In this document: positions 1 to 12,359 of the stretch, in pieces
How positions within the stretch are numbered: the first letter of the stretch is position 1
How the letters are laid out: every line of letters begins with the position of its first letter
Assembly: GCF_029852145.1 (NCBI RefSeq)
Contig: NC_079971.1
Location: 14,720,667-14,784,666, forward strand
From: Microplitis mediator
Taxonomy: Eukaryota > Arthropoda > Insecta > Hymenoptera > Braconidae
Reading direction: 5' to 3'
Length of the DNA stretch: 64,000 bases
The notes under the pieces: generated by a model
What the model was told of the DNA's origin: nothing
The model's database searches: none
The model's input: only the letters and a program-made list of their open reading frames with translations
Translations under genes and position numbers: made by a program

Positions 1-132
1 ATGACAATGATTATAAATTCCCCATCAAATCACCAACCAAAGTTTATAAAAAGCCTGAGCACCCATAGCTCAGGGCTAGTCAGTTCATAAAACTAACGGT
101 CCGCGAATATTCGAACGTCGAAATTTCGTGTA

Positions 133-387
133 CTCTTATTGCAGGAATCCGCCCTAGGCGTTGAAAAGTTAATAAGAGGATTTATAATAATTTTTAACTT
201 AAACCCTATTGCAGGAATCCGCTTCTGCGTTGAAAAGTCAATAGGGCACTTCTTAAATAATCCAGGCTAATTCTTATTGCAGGAATCCGCATCTGCGTCG
301 AAAATTCAATAAGAAATAGTCAAAGATTGCTAAATTCTATTAACCTTACTGCAGGAATCCGCCCTAGGCGTCGAAAAGTCAGTAAGG
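133..387. repeat. Array of four ~70-bp hairpin units with compensatory stems
   Basis: Four units recur about every 70 bp. Each has a conserved core, GCAGGAATCCGC then 4-5 variable bases then GCGTyGAAAAnTy, closed by a 7-8 bp perfect inverted repeat that differs per unit: CTCTTATT/AATAAGAG (133-140/171-178), CCCTATT/AATAGGG (204-210/240-246), TTCTTATT/AATAAGAA (271-278/308-315) and CCTTACT/AGTAAGG (344-350/381-387). An inner hairpin (CGC..GCG, or CGCC-CTA-GGCG in units 1 and 4) also pairs. Both strands would fold, so the orientation is unknown. I cannot assign it to a known RNA or ribozyme class. Confidence 0.85.
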
Positions 388-1295
388 GATTTAAATTTTT
401 ATATTACAAATCCTCAAATATTGATCTAAAATTCGATCTGACGCAACTGTAGTAATCGTTCGTCTAGTACAATATTTGTCGGATTATAAAAACCATCCGG
501 TACGATCGAACCAGTGACGCAAATCACGTGAATTTGCGATTCCATCTCGTGCCGAGTTAATTTGCGCATAAAACCACTTTTCGGGTGTGAAAAAGGACGC
601 ATTAAAAATAAATTGAAATCTTATAAAAATATCTGTTAAGGATAAATAATCCTATAATATAAATTAAATATAAAGTTGTGAAAACTTAGAGGGAACAAGT
701 GACGTTCAGTAAAAACGTTGTAATTTGAAATAGTTAATAAAAGATCAAGTTCATCACTTCAACCTTGCGGTTTCATTCGAAAGTAGTACATAAGATATCA
801 TCCTATCAACCCAGCCGCACCCATTCTACCAACCCTCAGGAAGGTCGAGTGAGCTGTTTAGTCCTGGAGGGATAATAGCTGCCGCACTAGAAGAATTGAC
901 ATCGAAAGGTAGGTGAAAGAGCTATTTTTCTATCATCATAAAATACTTTTGGCTTAAACAAGAGCACCAGTCTCTTCGAAGACGTTTGGGTTCTTAATTT
1001 TCGAAAAGATCCACTATAAATAATAAATTATAGGAAGATAATTTCTTCCTCGTATTCTTTATTGTTGTCCGCACCCTCCAACCCGCTTGTCCAAAAATTA
1101 CTATCGCTACCAAAGGGAGAAATCCCGGATAAATAATTGAAAATTAAGCGGCGGACATAACAACGTATATCGTCATACGAGCGAACATGAAGATTTTTAA
1201 GCAGACACTATCAATGATTTACATAAAGAAGAATTTATTAGTTTTAAGTGGTATTGTTCAGTGATTATAATGTTATTCAATAGAAAAAGCCGATA
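388..1295. other. No gene seen
   Basis: AT-rich sequence with no supported ORF. A small hairpin (CGCAAAT/ATTTGCG, near 517-537) follows the upstream array. The stretch could be the leader or LTR of a decayed retroelement, but no primer-binding site or coding remnant is recognisable. Confidence 0.5.
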
Positions 1296-2570
1296 TACAC
1301 TTATCCAAAAAATTAAAGGAACAAAAAAATTTTATAAATTTTTTAGTGATTTTTGGAAAGCTGTATTTTCGTGAAAAATGATCGTATCAAAAAAACAAAA
1401 AAAGTAAATTGATGCTTGAAATCTCTAGTTTAAAGATCTTTCAGCAAAATATTTTTTCGAGCCACGGTTTTTGCGAAATCATAAGAAAAAGGTCAGGACA
1501 AAATTTTTCTAAATTTTTTTGTTTTGTTTTTAAGGTCTACGGGGCCGGGAAAAATTTTCTCAAAAAAACAAATTCATGGCTCGTTCAGGAAATTTATTTA
1601 GCTACAATTTGCTTCTTTTTGTTTCTCTGTACGACAACTTGCTGCTGAGTTATCAGCCTTCAAATGAAAAAGGATCCTTTTGTCTTTGATTATTGATATC
1701 TCAGCAAATAATGGTCACACAGTCATTTGAAGGGCAGTTTAAGAAACTTGAATAAATTCCCTACAAGCTCCATTTTCGATTTTTTCAAAAAAAAATTGAC
1801 TTTTTTATTTTGATAACGATTAGACAATTTAAGGAACAAAACTTGTTCCTTTAATTGTTTTCCAAAACTTTAAGCAATCGGACCAGACAAACGGTTTAAT
1901 GGATCAATCTGAAAATTTCCAGGGTTTTTGAGGGTACATTAAGCTGTAAAATTACCTGGCAACATTATTGTTTTCATCAATATTTGCAGAGTAGCGATGA
2001 GTCGACTAAAAAACCAGAAAATGGCCATTTTTTAAGGGTTTTTCAAATGGATATCAAGGATAAAAAATTAATTTTTTTTTGAAAAAATCGAAAATGGAGC
2101 TTGTAGGAAATTTATTCAAGTTTTTAAACTGTCCTTTAAATTACTGTGCGACCATTATTTGCTGAGATATCAATAATCAAAGACAAAAGGATCCTTTTTC
2201 ATTTAAAGGCTGATAACTCAGCAGCAAATTGTCGTACAGAGAAACAAAAAAAAGCAAATTGTAGCTAAATAAATTTTCTGAACGAGCCATGAATTCGTTT
2301 TTTCTAAAACATTTTTTCCGGCCCCGTAGACCTTAAAAACAAAACCAATAAATTTAAAAAAATTTTGTCCTGACCTTTTTCTTATGATTCCGCAAAAACC
2401 GTGGCTCGAAAAAATATTTTGCTGAGAGATCTTCAAACTAGAAATTCCAAGCTTCAATTTGCTTTTGTTGTTTTTTCAATACGATTATTTTTTACGAAAA
2501 TACAGCCTTTCAAAAATCACTAAAAAATTTATAAAATTTTTTTGTTCCTTCAATTTTTTGGATAAGTGTA
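1296..2570. mobile_element. Foldback element, family A, copy 1
   Basis: The ends are TACACTTATCC and GGATAAGTGTA, and the two arms are reverse complements over about 600 bp each, with a centre near 1930. The short ORFs at 1409-1648 (+) and 2218-2457 (-) are mirror images of the same non-coding arm. The outermost TA may be a TA target duplication, as in Tc1/mariner-type elements. There is no transposase. A second copy lies at 39675-41467 and a relative at 23528-25375. Confidence 0.85.
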
Positions 2571-2754
2571 GATTTTACATTTATTATTCCGTCGACGATT
2601 TCTCTTGAACGGATTATCTGATTGGGACGTTCTTGGCAGCAATCGAATGCTTTTATTGAGTTCCAAATGTCACGATCGGAGTGAGTGAAGGCGACGGGCG
2701 AAAGGGTTATTTTAATTTATTATTTAATATCGGAATACCGAATTATCTCGTTCT

Positions 2755-3835
2755 ATAACTCAACCAAGGAGTTCGATTGAACCGTCACGTGGCTAGTGTG
2801 AGAACATATGAGTGATTGGGCACCGATTATTAAATTATAAGTTATAATATGAAATTATTTTTATTCTGTCATCCAACCAAGGAATTCGGCTCACGTGGCT
2901 GATATAAGAAGGTTATAATTTCGTATCGTTTATAACTTATTTGTCTATTTGTACCGAGCGGATGTACTATAGACTGTCCCGTTCAATGACCTGCGTGGCG
3001 TTAGGGTAGGTCCGGGATTTCTGAGCGAGAGGGATGTTGGGTCGGTGAATATGGGCCCTCGAGAAGACCGCGTTCTTTCTCTGTCTTACTCAAATTTACT
3101 ATGACTCAAATTACAAGCACTTGAATGCCGGAGAAAAAGGATAGTAAATGAAAAGACGAATGTATATAAAAAAAAACATGTGTAGTATATTGTTAAGTTA
3201 AATTTTACATAAAAATATTATAATTTTAGACTTACCCAGAAGGGTTGATATACCTGCACACACACTCACTCCAAATTCACCAATTTGAATTTGTGCACAC
3301 AGGAATTTACAATGTTTATGACAGTTTTATTGAGATTCACAGGTTGAATCTATTCAAACGAACGCACTGCACGCTGAACCGAAAGGCCGGCTTTGCCTTC
3401 GAGTGAATTTGCTATGATTGTTAGGGTTTTATTAGCGAAATCAACTATTCCTGAACAAGGACTCCGATTTGGACGTCACGTGAAAGGGTTTAATTAATTT
3501 TAATGTGAACTCAAATGATTTTATTTTAGGTATCCAACCTAGGAGTCCAGATGCCTAAGCGTAGGACCTCACGAGGAAAGGTTTTAAAAATAAAATTTAA
3601 GTCGCGTAATTTATAATTTTTAGTAAAAGAATCGAGTTGCGATTATCGATCTAGGAGTCCGGTTGTGGAGCGTCACGAGAGCGAATTTTGAAGTCGACTC
3701 AGTGAGTCTTACTCGCGGATGGATCCGACAAAGGTTTTAATTAAAAAGTAAAGACCTTTTATGTTAAATTTTAATATTCAAGTCCGTTTATCGATCTAGG
3801 AGTCCGGTTGCCTAGGCTGTGGACCGTCACGAGAA
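2755..3835. repeat. Degenerate hairpin units (AGGA-stem-CGTCACG)
   Basis: Six spaced units near 2758, 2871, 3450, 3530, 3640 and 3790 share AAGGA or TAGGA, then a short stem-loop, then usually CGTCACG and a G. The inner stem changes but usually stays paired: GTTC/GAAC in the first, TCC/GGA in the third, GTCC/GGAC in the fourth and sixth. The second unit has lost most of the stem. The motif AGGArTCC followed by CCTAGGC also occurs in the array at 133-387, so the two may be related. No protein-coding potential is visible. Confidence 0.6.
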
Positions 3836-4104
3836 CGAATTTTGGAGTCTTGCTCGCGGATAGATCCGACAAGGGTTTTAGTTGCGGCGGTAATGACTGA
3901 CTTTGATTATTTTTCATGGGTTTATATAGCAAGGGTTTAATAGAAAAGTGGGGCTGAATGATGTCACATCTCTAAGACAAAAGTGGGTTAAAAAAAAGGG
4001 GAAGAAAAATAAAATAGAGAAGTTTTGATTTTTGACAGCTGGGAGTAAAATATGAGGTTCAAGGGGTCACGGAATTTGATAGCGACCGGATGCAGATAGA
4101 AAAA

Positions 4105-4440
4105 TAACTCCGTGGTGGACCGTGGGACACCTTAAAACAATGTCTTTTTGACAAATATATGATGACATTTATTACCAATATTTTAGATGTCCTCAAAGAA
4201 AATAATTTTAAAAACAAAAATCAAGAGGGAAAAATTTCCATATAGTGAAAAGGGAAAAGGGAGGTTTCGCGGGGTACCGTGAGACTTGTTCTCCATATCA
4301 AATATATGATGACTTTTACGATCAATATATTACGTACTCTAGAAAAATATAATTATTTTAAAAACAAAAATCGAGAGGAAAAATTTGGGTGATAAAAAAA
4401 AGTACCGAAAAGATCCATGGGGTACCGTGGGACTTGTTGG
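4105..4440. repeat. Tandem ~150-bp repeat, about 2.5 units
   Basis: A unit starting near CCGTGGGAC and containing AAATATATGATGAC and TTTTAAAAACAAAAATC is repeated with divergence at about 4119, 4270 and 4425. It is non-coding. Confidence 0.6.
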
Positions 4441-4994
4441 TCATAGTCATAAAAATTTAAATCGAACTAGATCAAGGAATTATCTTGATGAATTTATGTG
4501 ACATTTACGATGACATTTACGGTGATCTAAGGGACTCGCGGCAGACATCTGGAAAACATTGGGTCGGCGGACTCATAGCAAAGGGCCGGCCATAGCGGTG
4601 CAGCTGTGCATAGAGAAACACATAGTTTCTTATTTTGTTACTATTAGTCTTTTATCTTTCTTACTCTTTTAACTTGACCATTCGTTTTCACATACCCTTA
4701 CAGTGGGAATTCATAGCAAACCCAAAATGAGCTAGATGAACACATATGTATACAAAACAGTATACGTGTGAATACATGTATCTGTTCGTACATAATAATA
4801 TATTATTATGTTGGGTGTGCTTTGAATTACCCAGGCTGATTTTAATTAAATAAATAAGAAAAAGAAAATTCTTAAATCTAAGTATGGTGGAGTGGTGATT
4901 CAGGTGTACCGATTGTTACACAAAGCTAATTAGATTTTGGAATTGATTGATTAGTTAATTTCCGTCATATTCACGAAAAACGGAAAAAAACGAT

Positions 4995-5513
<519 letters not shown>

Positions 5514-5520
<7 letters not shown>

Positions 5521-6780
5521 AAGGCCATTCGGCAGCCGAAATGGAAGTATATTTCTCATTATTTGAGATTTTTCACATTTCAAATAAAAGTTGATAATGA
5601 AATAAAATTTTTTTTGACATTTTCTCAAATATTTTCAAGATGATAAAACAAAAAAAATAAAAAAATTATAAGTAGGATGCCAAAAATTGAAGCTAACTCA
5701 ATGAGCTTCAGGATAATTTTTAATGACAATGCACTATATGTTTTGATTTGAGGTTATTTAAAGATGCCAATGCATATATTAAAACTATCGGACCAATAGT
5801 ATTTCGGATCCTATTCGAAAATTATGATAGATTATGGTTTTATTCCTCGAAAATTCTACCATAAAGACAAAGACAATAATTTGCTTTCAATAAAATCCAC
5901 TAATAAAATAATCTAAAATTAAAATTTGATTGTGATATATCTGTCGATAAAACCAAATTGTGTATACCTACTGAATTGAGATGTTTTGATTTTATAAGTG
6001 TCACACTGAAATAATATGAATTTAAGTAGCTCCATGAATTTACTAAGAAGTAGGAGAACTATTGCAATAGCAAAATTTCATTACATGAATGGTAAAATAA
6101 GTAATTTTATTGCTCTAGGCACTTATGTAGGCATGAAAATTAAAGCTTATTTGGAGAGCTTTCAGATGAATTTTATAGAAAGTCGATAAGTTATCACATT
6201 CAAAAGATATTGAAAAAAATAAGTAAAAATATGAATTTTGGACATTTTGAAAATTTTGGAATGCTATAACTTCTAAACTAATCGACCGATTAAGCTCATT
6301 TTTAAACTCGTTCAGGGTAGTCACCAGCAGAATACGTATACCAAGTTTCACTATAGTCAAAGTGACAAACTGCATAAAATTAGTTATTATAACATTTTGT
6401 AAATGTTCAAAACCATTTATCTATTAGAATAAATAGTTAAATCGATGAGCTGTATAGTGAAAATGGTAGGCAATCAAACAAGCTTTAACTTAGAACAAAC
6501 AAAAAAAACTATCTCTTTCCGTTGGAAAGTTACATACAGTTAAATAAGTTAACAAAATTTTTTTTGAAATTTTACAAAATTTCAATTAACCATAACTTCT
6601 AAATCTATTGGCTGAATTGGCTAATCTTCGAACTGATCCAAGGTAATCATCCATAGAATAAGTATACTAAGTTTCATTAAGATCGGTGTGGAATTGCGGA
6701 CGCTATCGTTGAATCGCTATTCGTAGTAGAAATTATTTAATTTATCTATTCATTGACTAATTAACTAGTTAATTAATTAG
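5514..6780 (-). mobile_element. Interspersed repeat related to 30861-32410, reverse orientation
   Basis: It starts with GGCCATTCGGCAGCCGAAAT, the reverse complement of the terminus at 32385-32412. The stretch 6095-6400, read on the minus strand, matches the duplicated modules at 31090-31330 and 31620-31750 (shared GATTAGTTTAGAAG). The ORF at 6115-6375 (-) is a shadow of this repeat. No transposase is seen. Confidence 0.6.
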
Positions 6781-7896
6781 TTTGGAGCAAGTACAGTTTA
6801 TATTCGCAATAAGGTCTCCTGACATATCATAAACTCTGAAAAAAATAGTAACAGAATTAAAAGAAAATTTTCTGCACATTAGATCATCAATTTTTTCTTT
6901 AATTGAATTTTTATGGGTATTTTATTATTATAAACAATGTATATTTTTATCAATAAAGTAATAATTTTTGACAAGCAGTATGAGAATCTCAAATTCACAA
7001 TTACGAACAATATTCTTATGCAGAAAAAAATTACTAGAAAGATTAAATGCGAAAAATGTCAAAACGAAGAAAAAGTCTTGTTAGAAATATCGATAATATC
7101 AATAGTTTAATGTTAGTTTTATTATTTTAAATATAAATATAAATATAAATATAAATTTTTAAAAATTTACAAGTTACTTAGCAGGAAAGTAGAAAAAGTA
7201 TATTTCACTAATTTAAGATAAACCTCTTTGTTTCTACATTAAATATTATTTTTAATCAATTAAATATAAAAATTTTAATCATAATTATGACAAGTATACA
7301 ACTTTGTTACAGAAACCTCTAAATCATAATGCCGTCAAAATAAATACATCATTTCAAAGAAAAATTTTATACAAAAAAGAGATAAATTATTTTGATGGAA
7401 AATACACTTAGCTATTTTTCTATAAAAATGCCGTATCAATATTAACATACCCAAGATATCACATTGTGATGTAAAGTTGATGCTGATGATATACGAGAGA
7501 TTTGTTACTTATAGGGCCACGTCACGTATAATTATGAGTTAATTTTTTTATGTACTTCTGGCGTGATATCGCGAATGTCATCTAGAATTTCAGGATAATG
7601 CGACTATGAGATATCAATATAACGTTACATTTAGGTCACTTACGTGATGTCATTCGATAAGTCACATGTTTGTAATTTTAATGTCATATATACATCACAA
7701 ATTTGAAGTCTCATTTACACGTAAAATTTAGATCGATAGAATGTACAATGTACGTACAATCTGTTGCATTAGTGTGTTCACTAGAAAATTCATAGAAACC
7801 TGATTTTCTTTTTAAAATTAAGAAAACATAGGTTTGATAATTGATAAACTTTAAATATGTGTTTCACAGCTTCTCATTTGGATTTTTTTCTTTCAG
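6781..7896. other. Probable intron upstream of the first readable channel exon
   Basis: AT-rich, with no recognised gene or repeat apart from a short (AAATAT)n run near 7130-7155. It ends in a polypyrimidine tract and TTTCAG at 7881-7896. Confidence 0.5.
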
Positions 7897-8164
7897 CGTT
7901 TATTTGATTCTCTGGGAACATTAAAAATAGCAAAAGAATTTTTATACAGATATAGTAATGGTTGGAACTATACACGAGTAACAACCAGTTGCATTCAAAT
8001 ACTCAAGTGTTTTCTCGTAAAAAAAAGAAGTGTTAGTTCAAGTAAATGTCGATTGCCTTTTATACTTTATGGATTACAATGTGATCAGGATTCAATTAAA
8101 ACTATCTTCGTCAAAACAGCGAATCCATACATAAATGTACGTTTATTTTACCAAAAGCTGAAAG
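7897..8164 (+). CDS. Ca-alpha1T: T-type calcium channel alpha-1, II-III linker exon
   Basis: An acceptor TTTCAG ends at 7896, and a donor follows AAAG at 8164. The only frame open through the exon ends in phase 1 and joins cleanly to the next exon. The roughly 89 residues are basic and Cys-containing (for example CIQILKCF), with no membrane segment, as expected for the cytoplasmic II-III linker. This linker is poorly conserved, so the assignment rests on frame continuity into domain III. Upstream exons for domains I and II are not in the window. Confidence 0.65.
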
Positions 8165-8233
8165 GTAATAGAAATTTAATCTTAGAAATTTTTCGTTAAC
8201 AGCACCTCTTAACTTAAAAGCTGTCTTTTCTAG

Positions 8234-8483
8234 AAAATGATATATGTGAATTATCAGAATTCCACTTAAAAATGATTCAAGTGAAACCAGCAGGATTTAA
8301 ATTTGTCTTTGCTCTGAATAAAAATTCATCTCGACTGCGAATAGTGGAATATATCGTTTCTATCAAATGCACAAGCGTAGATTTGTTCGAATTATTGATA
8401 AGCAATACAGATGAATCACACTATTACAGTATCTCATTAGATAATTTGATAGTAAAAAAGGGTGGTATTCCGGCGATTCTAAG
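8234..8483 (+). CDS. Ca-alpha1T: T-type calcium channel alpha-1, II-III linker exon
   Basis: The exon lies between TTTTCTAG (ending 8233) and the donor AAG|GTTTGA. It takes the one leftover base of the previous exon, stays open for 82 codons and leaves two bases. The product is soluble, with no motif I recognise. A start codon at 8272 is internal and probably not used. The surrounding introns are only about 70-90 bp, unlike the very large introns downstream. Confidence 0.65.
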
Positions 8484-8569
8484 GTTTGAATCATTAAAAT
8501 GTTAAATAAGCTGTTGTTATCAACTGCAAATAATATCTATAAAGCATTTAAGTAACTTTTTTTTCTCAG

Positions 8570-8729
8570 CTGTCAACTATTATTTGATGATTTTTCTCTT
8601 CATGTGGAACGAAACCAAAATGAGCATATACATTACAAAAAACAGCTCTATAATTTAAAATCAGATGCGAAAAAGTCTACTTATGAAAGAATACTGACCA
8701 CTAAACAACATCATAAAACTTTGTATAAG
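8570..8729 (+). CDS. Ca-alpha1T: T-type calcium channel alpha-1, II-III linker exon
   Basis: The acceptor TTTTCTCAG ends at 8569 and the donor AAG|GTATGA follows 8729. Frame is kept from the upstream exon, and the exon ends in phase 0. The 53 residues are Lys/His-rich and soluble. The next exon (8801) starts in the same frame and reaches domain III, which is the main support for calling this coding. Confidence 0.65.
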
Positions 8730-8800
8730 GTATGAAGGATATCTGTTTTAAGAGTGAAATTATTCAAATGTGAATGATAATTGTGTTTAACTGTCCTTAG

Positions 8801-9310
8801 ATCAAATGGACTAACCTACAAAAATCTAAAAATTTATACCATAATTATCAAATCGTCCAAGCACACAAAGTTCTAGCTCGCTATAATAAGTTCTCTAAAT
8901 TTCTAACAATAGAAGAATCAAAGGGGATGAAAAATAATTCAAACAATCAGAACTATATAAAAGACATTGAGAATCAGAGAAAAAAATCTGTTGTAAATGA
9001 GCAAAAAGCTATCCATTCAAAAAATAGCATCAAAATCTACAGCTGGATGTCGATATTGGATGATTATTTGAAAAAACGTCAACATCATTCTCTTTATATA
9101 TTTTCCTCTCAAAATAAATTTCGTCGATTATGCCAATGGTTTGTTGAAAGTAAATGGTGTGACAATATTTTATTGTCGTTCATAGGTTTGAATTGTATTA
9201 CTTTGGCAATGGAGCGACCAACAATATTATCTAATAGCTTGGAAAGAGCTTTCCTTTCAATCGCAAATAACGTTTTTACAGCTATATTTGCTTCGGAGAT
9301 GTTGATAAAG
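8801..9310 (+). CDS. Ca-alpha1T: T-type calcium channel alpha-1: end of II-III linker and domain III S1-S2
   Basis: The exon runs from CCTTAG to AAG|GTAATT, 170 codons in phase 0. The first ~110 residues are a charged linker. The signature before domain III (SLYIFSSQNKFR) is followed by S1 (LLSFIGLNCITLAMERP) and S2 (FTAIFASEMLIK). These motifs are specific to Cav3 domain III rather than to L- or N-type channels. The encoded protein is a plasma-membrane pore subunit passing low-voltage-activated calcium current. The downstream intron is 11.5 kb and full of transposons. Confidence 0.92.
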
Positions 9311-9493
9311 GTAATTATTATAATACCACTATACTCATTTTGTATCGACGATAATTCGGTTGAAAAAACCTGTAATTACATTTAACATTTAACTCAGGGA
9401 ATAATTTTCCACAATTCGATACAGAAAGTCGAGAATTTGATAATTTAAATCTGAACTTGAAAGAATAGATGTCTACACAAAAAAAAATCTGAA

Positions 9494-9660
9494 TCTAGCT
9501 GACCCTGCGGGCCAGCCCTAAAACTTCCCGCTGTTTTCGAGCTCAAGGAGCTTGAAAACAATGTTGTGAATAAATTTTCGAACTCTTAGAGCTAGAAAAC
9601 AGCGAGAAGTTGAAAGGGCTGGCCTGCAGGGCCAACCGATGCCCAGATTTTTTTATTTCA
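9494..9660. repeat. GAGCTC palindromic module with GGGCCAGCCC ends
   Basis: CTGCGGGCCAGCCC and CTTCCCGCTG on the left are mirrored by GAAGTTG..GGGCTGGCC on the right, and the centre holds TTTTCGAGCTC and GAGCTTGAAAA. The same block ends the longer repeats at 16522-17275, 22192-22985 and 42427-43060, and a variant is at 21965-22110. Confidence 0.7.
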
Positions 9661-9710
9661 AAAAAAATAGTCGTTCCAAACGAATCACCCTTATATATAT
9701 ATATATATAT

Positions 9711-11644
9711 TATAACACAAAAACTAGACGCTAATTTCTGCGCTATAACTTCGTTCTCTGCCTTTAGCCTCCAGTCTCAATACGAATAGGGCGCCAGGTA
9801 ATTTTTATCACTGGAATCACCAAACCAGTAAATCATGAAGTTTTGGATAATTTTTGATCTGTGGAATTATCACCAAAACCACGCATAGACAAAACTAAAA
9901 CTAAAACTTAACAAAGTGCTCAGAACTTATTAGCAAAACAAAACGGAGACTGGAAAACTAAAAGCAGAGTTACGGTATGCCATGGTGTCGCTCAGTGTGT
10001 AGGTTTATGGAGAGAGGGAGTGGTCCGGGTTACATCATTCCCAAAGTCATGTAGATTCATTTTAAATTTGCAACTTTTATTTAACAACAAATAATCTCAA
10101 AACTCTATTTAACAATAAATAAAATACGATAGCTCAGTACAAATAATAATTTTCTCTATAACGAATGCTGAATATATTAAAATTAATCTTAACAGAAAGT
10201 AAATTGACGTCTAAACGATACGTATCGATATCTTACAAATAAATCACTCAATTAACTAGAACTAAATGATAATCAAATAATATTTGGTAATCTAGAACGA
10301 TAATTATAGACCCGATACTCTAGAACACTCTCTTTAGCAAAATCGTAAAACTAACGTACATGGGTCTCATTTCGATGTTAATTAGACACTAATTGGTTCA
10401 TCAACCAAACATATTTCTTATAATTCTTTTATAAAATAATATTAACAATAAAACGTGATCGTAACTCTAATAATGTAACACTATTCTCATAATTCTCTCA
10501 GATATTAAATCTTTTCTTTAATTAAAACAGGAGCATAATACCTCAAGACTTTTGACTCGAACTCGATTAATTATTTATAATAATTAGTTCATACCTGATG
10601 TCTGGTGAATAAAGATCAAGTAACGTCTTACACTGTTTTTAAATAATACTTCTGTAGCAATAATCTTAATCTCTATCTTTCCGCAATGTCTTGAACTGTA
10701 GCGCCATTACTGCACACGTCTACTCGCTTCAAGCGACTAGAGTCGAATACTCACGTCCGTACTCTTCGAAGGTCTCCCTTCGACTTCTCTCTCTCAATTC
10801 TCAATTCTAAAACCCCAAACTCAATCCTATCGTTATCAATAACTGACCTCTATATTCTAAATTCTCAAATCCAACTCAATCTTTCCTATAACGGTAACTG
10901 GAGGCTCAAGTCCTCACCGAACGTACTCACTAAACCCATTCTGAGTATGGATATCCTTGGCAGTTGCTCTCCTGGAACAGACTTCAGCTGGGATCATAAA
11001 ACTTACAAACTAAGTGACCTATGACTTCCTCAGCGGTACAAGTGGTCATGACTTGTCCTCTGAGGCCTGTCAGACTAATAATTTAAAAATGACCAAACGG
11101 CTTCCACAACAGCAACGGTCACAAAATTACTGTTGAGGCCTGCCAAACCAAAACTCCAAAGCTGATCCCATTCTGGATCCGTCAAATTCCTTATATACTG
11201 GAGCACTAGCATCTCAGCTAGACCTCTGCAATCAACCAAGAAGTCTCAGAGGGATAGAACTAGGTTTTATCATCAGATGATACCGGGTGACTAATTCAAG
11301 TCCCGCTCCACGGTAACACTGACTCGTCCACATACTCAAAATACTAAAAATCCAAAACTCAAACAATCATTTTCCCAAACTTTAATCTCAAACCATATCC
11401 CATACTAATTTTCAATAATTCTGATTCTAATTCTTATTTTCTTTATCCAAAAATTCATAACTGTAGCCAAACGTTACTCCATATTTAATTCTTAAACTAT
11501 AACTTGATCGAAAATCTGTATAAAAATCGTAAATTACTGTAAGCTAAATTATAAGTCTTGAGTTACCATGCTCGTAAATACAATAAAATTCGTTGGTGTT
11601 TGTGACGTTCACTTTGATTTGACCCCCATACGAAAAATAACATC

Positions 11645-11647
<3 letters not shown>
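9711..11647. repeat. 1.9-kb interspersed repeat, copy 1, inserted in (TA)n
   Basis: It is bounded on both sides by (TA)n (9691-9710 and 11648-11709). Shared with 49493-51367 are TATAACrCAAAAACTA at the left end, GGCGCCAGGTAATTTTTATC, and crTCACAATA at the right end. It has no long ORF. Read on the minus strand it starts TGTGA, as an LTR might, but it lacks a canonical CA end. It may be a long solo LTR or another non-autonomous element. Confidence 0.75.

Positions 11648-11709
<62 letters not shown>
11648..11709. repeat. (TA)n microsatellite
   Basis: A pure TA tract of about 60 bp between the 1.9-kb repeat and the hammerhead-bearing segment. The Tyr-Ile ORFs here are artefacts. Confidence 0.95.
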
Positions 11710-11720
<11 letters not shown>

Positions 11721-11830
11721 GTGGTTCGGCTTCACTCCGCGAGATGGCATCTACAACTCGCGCCTCTCGCAGTATCTCGTACCTACACCTATTTCAATAT
11801 ATAACATTTCCAACATGTTACTTCCAACTC

Positions 11831-11905
11831 GGCGTCTTAGGTGAGGTATACGATAGACACACCTAACTGAGGAGTCTCAGCTATCGTATACTTAGAGGAA
11901 ACGCC
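11831..11905 (+). ncRNA. Hammerhead ribozyme, probably weakened
   Basis: Parts in order: stem III GGCGT/ACGCC (11831-11835/11901-11905), cleavage-site triplet GTC ending at 11836, stem I TTAGG/CCTAA, core CTGAGGA (11867-11873), stem II, core GAA (11898-11900). The stem I loop segment GTATACGATAG (11846-11856) is perfectly complementary to CTATCGTATAC in the stem II loop (11881-11891). Stem II reads GTCTC..GAG, as if two bases (AC) were lost next to the core, so activity may be reduced. The better copy is at 51627-51697. Confidence 0.8.
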
Positions 11906-12027
11906 TCTCTCCCCACAAATTCATTTATCTATCTCTCCTCTTTTCATCCTCTTTCACAACGTTTCACTCTTTGGTAGTTGGCGACTTAGGCAGTGATTAT
12001 TGCAATCTAATCCTAAAGTATCGTCGC

Positions 12028-12133
<106 letters not shown>

Positions 12134-12359
12134 CATACATACATGCATATATAAACTTTTGAGTGAATGGTATTTTTTGACTCTACTAGGTAAAATAAGA
12201 TATATGGTAGCGAAATTTTTTGATAATTCGATTATAAGACTCATTGCAATAGTCTGGTTTCTAAAGAAATCTACCTAATAATCGTAAGCATTTCTCGAAT
12301 AAAGTCAGTAAATCACAGATATATTCTATGAGCAATATGATAAAATATATAGGGCATTC

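Noticed and set aside
133..387. CRISPR-like array
   Set aside because: Repeats are not identical, spacers are not unique protospacer-like segments, no cas genes are present, and the genome is eukaryotic. The compensatory stems point to a structured element instead.
1409..2457. Pair of similar 79-residue ORFs on opposite strands
   Set aside because: They are the two arms of one foldback palindrome read in mirror image, not a gene pair.
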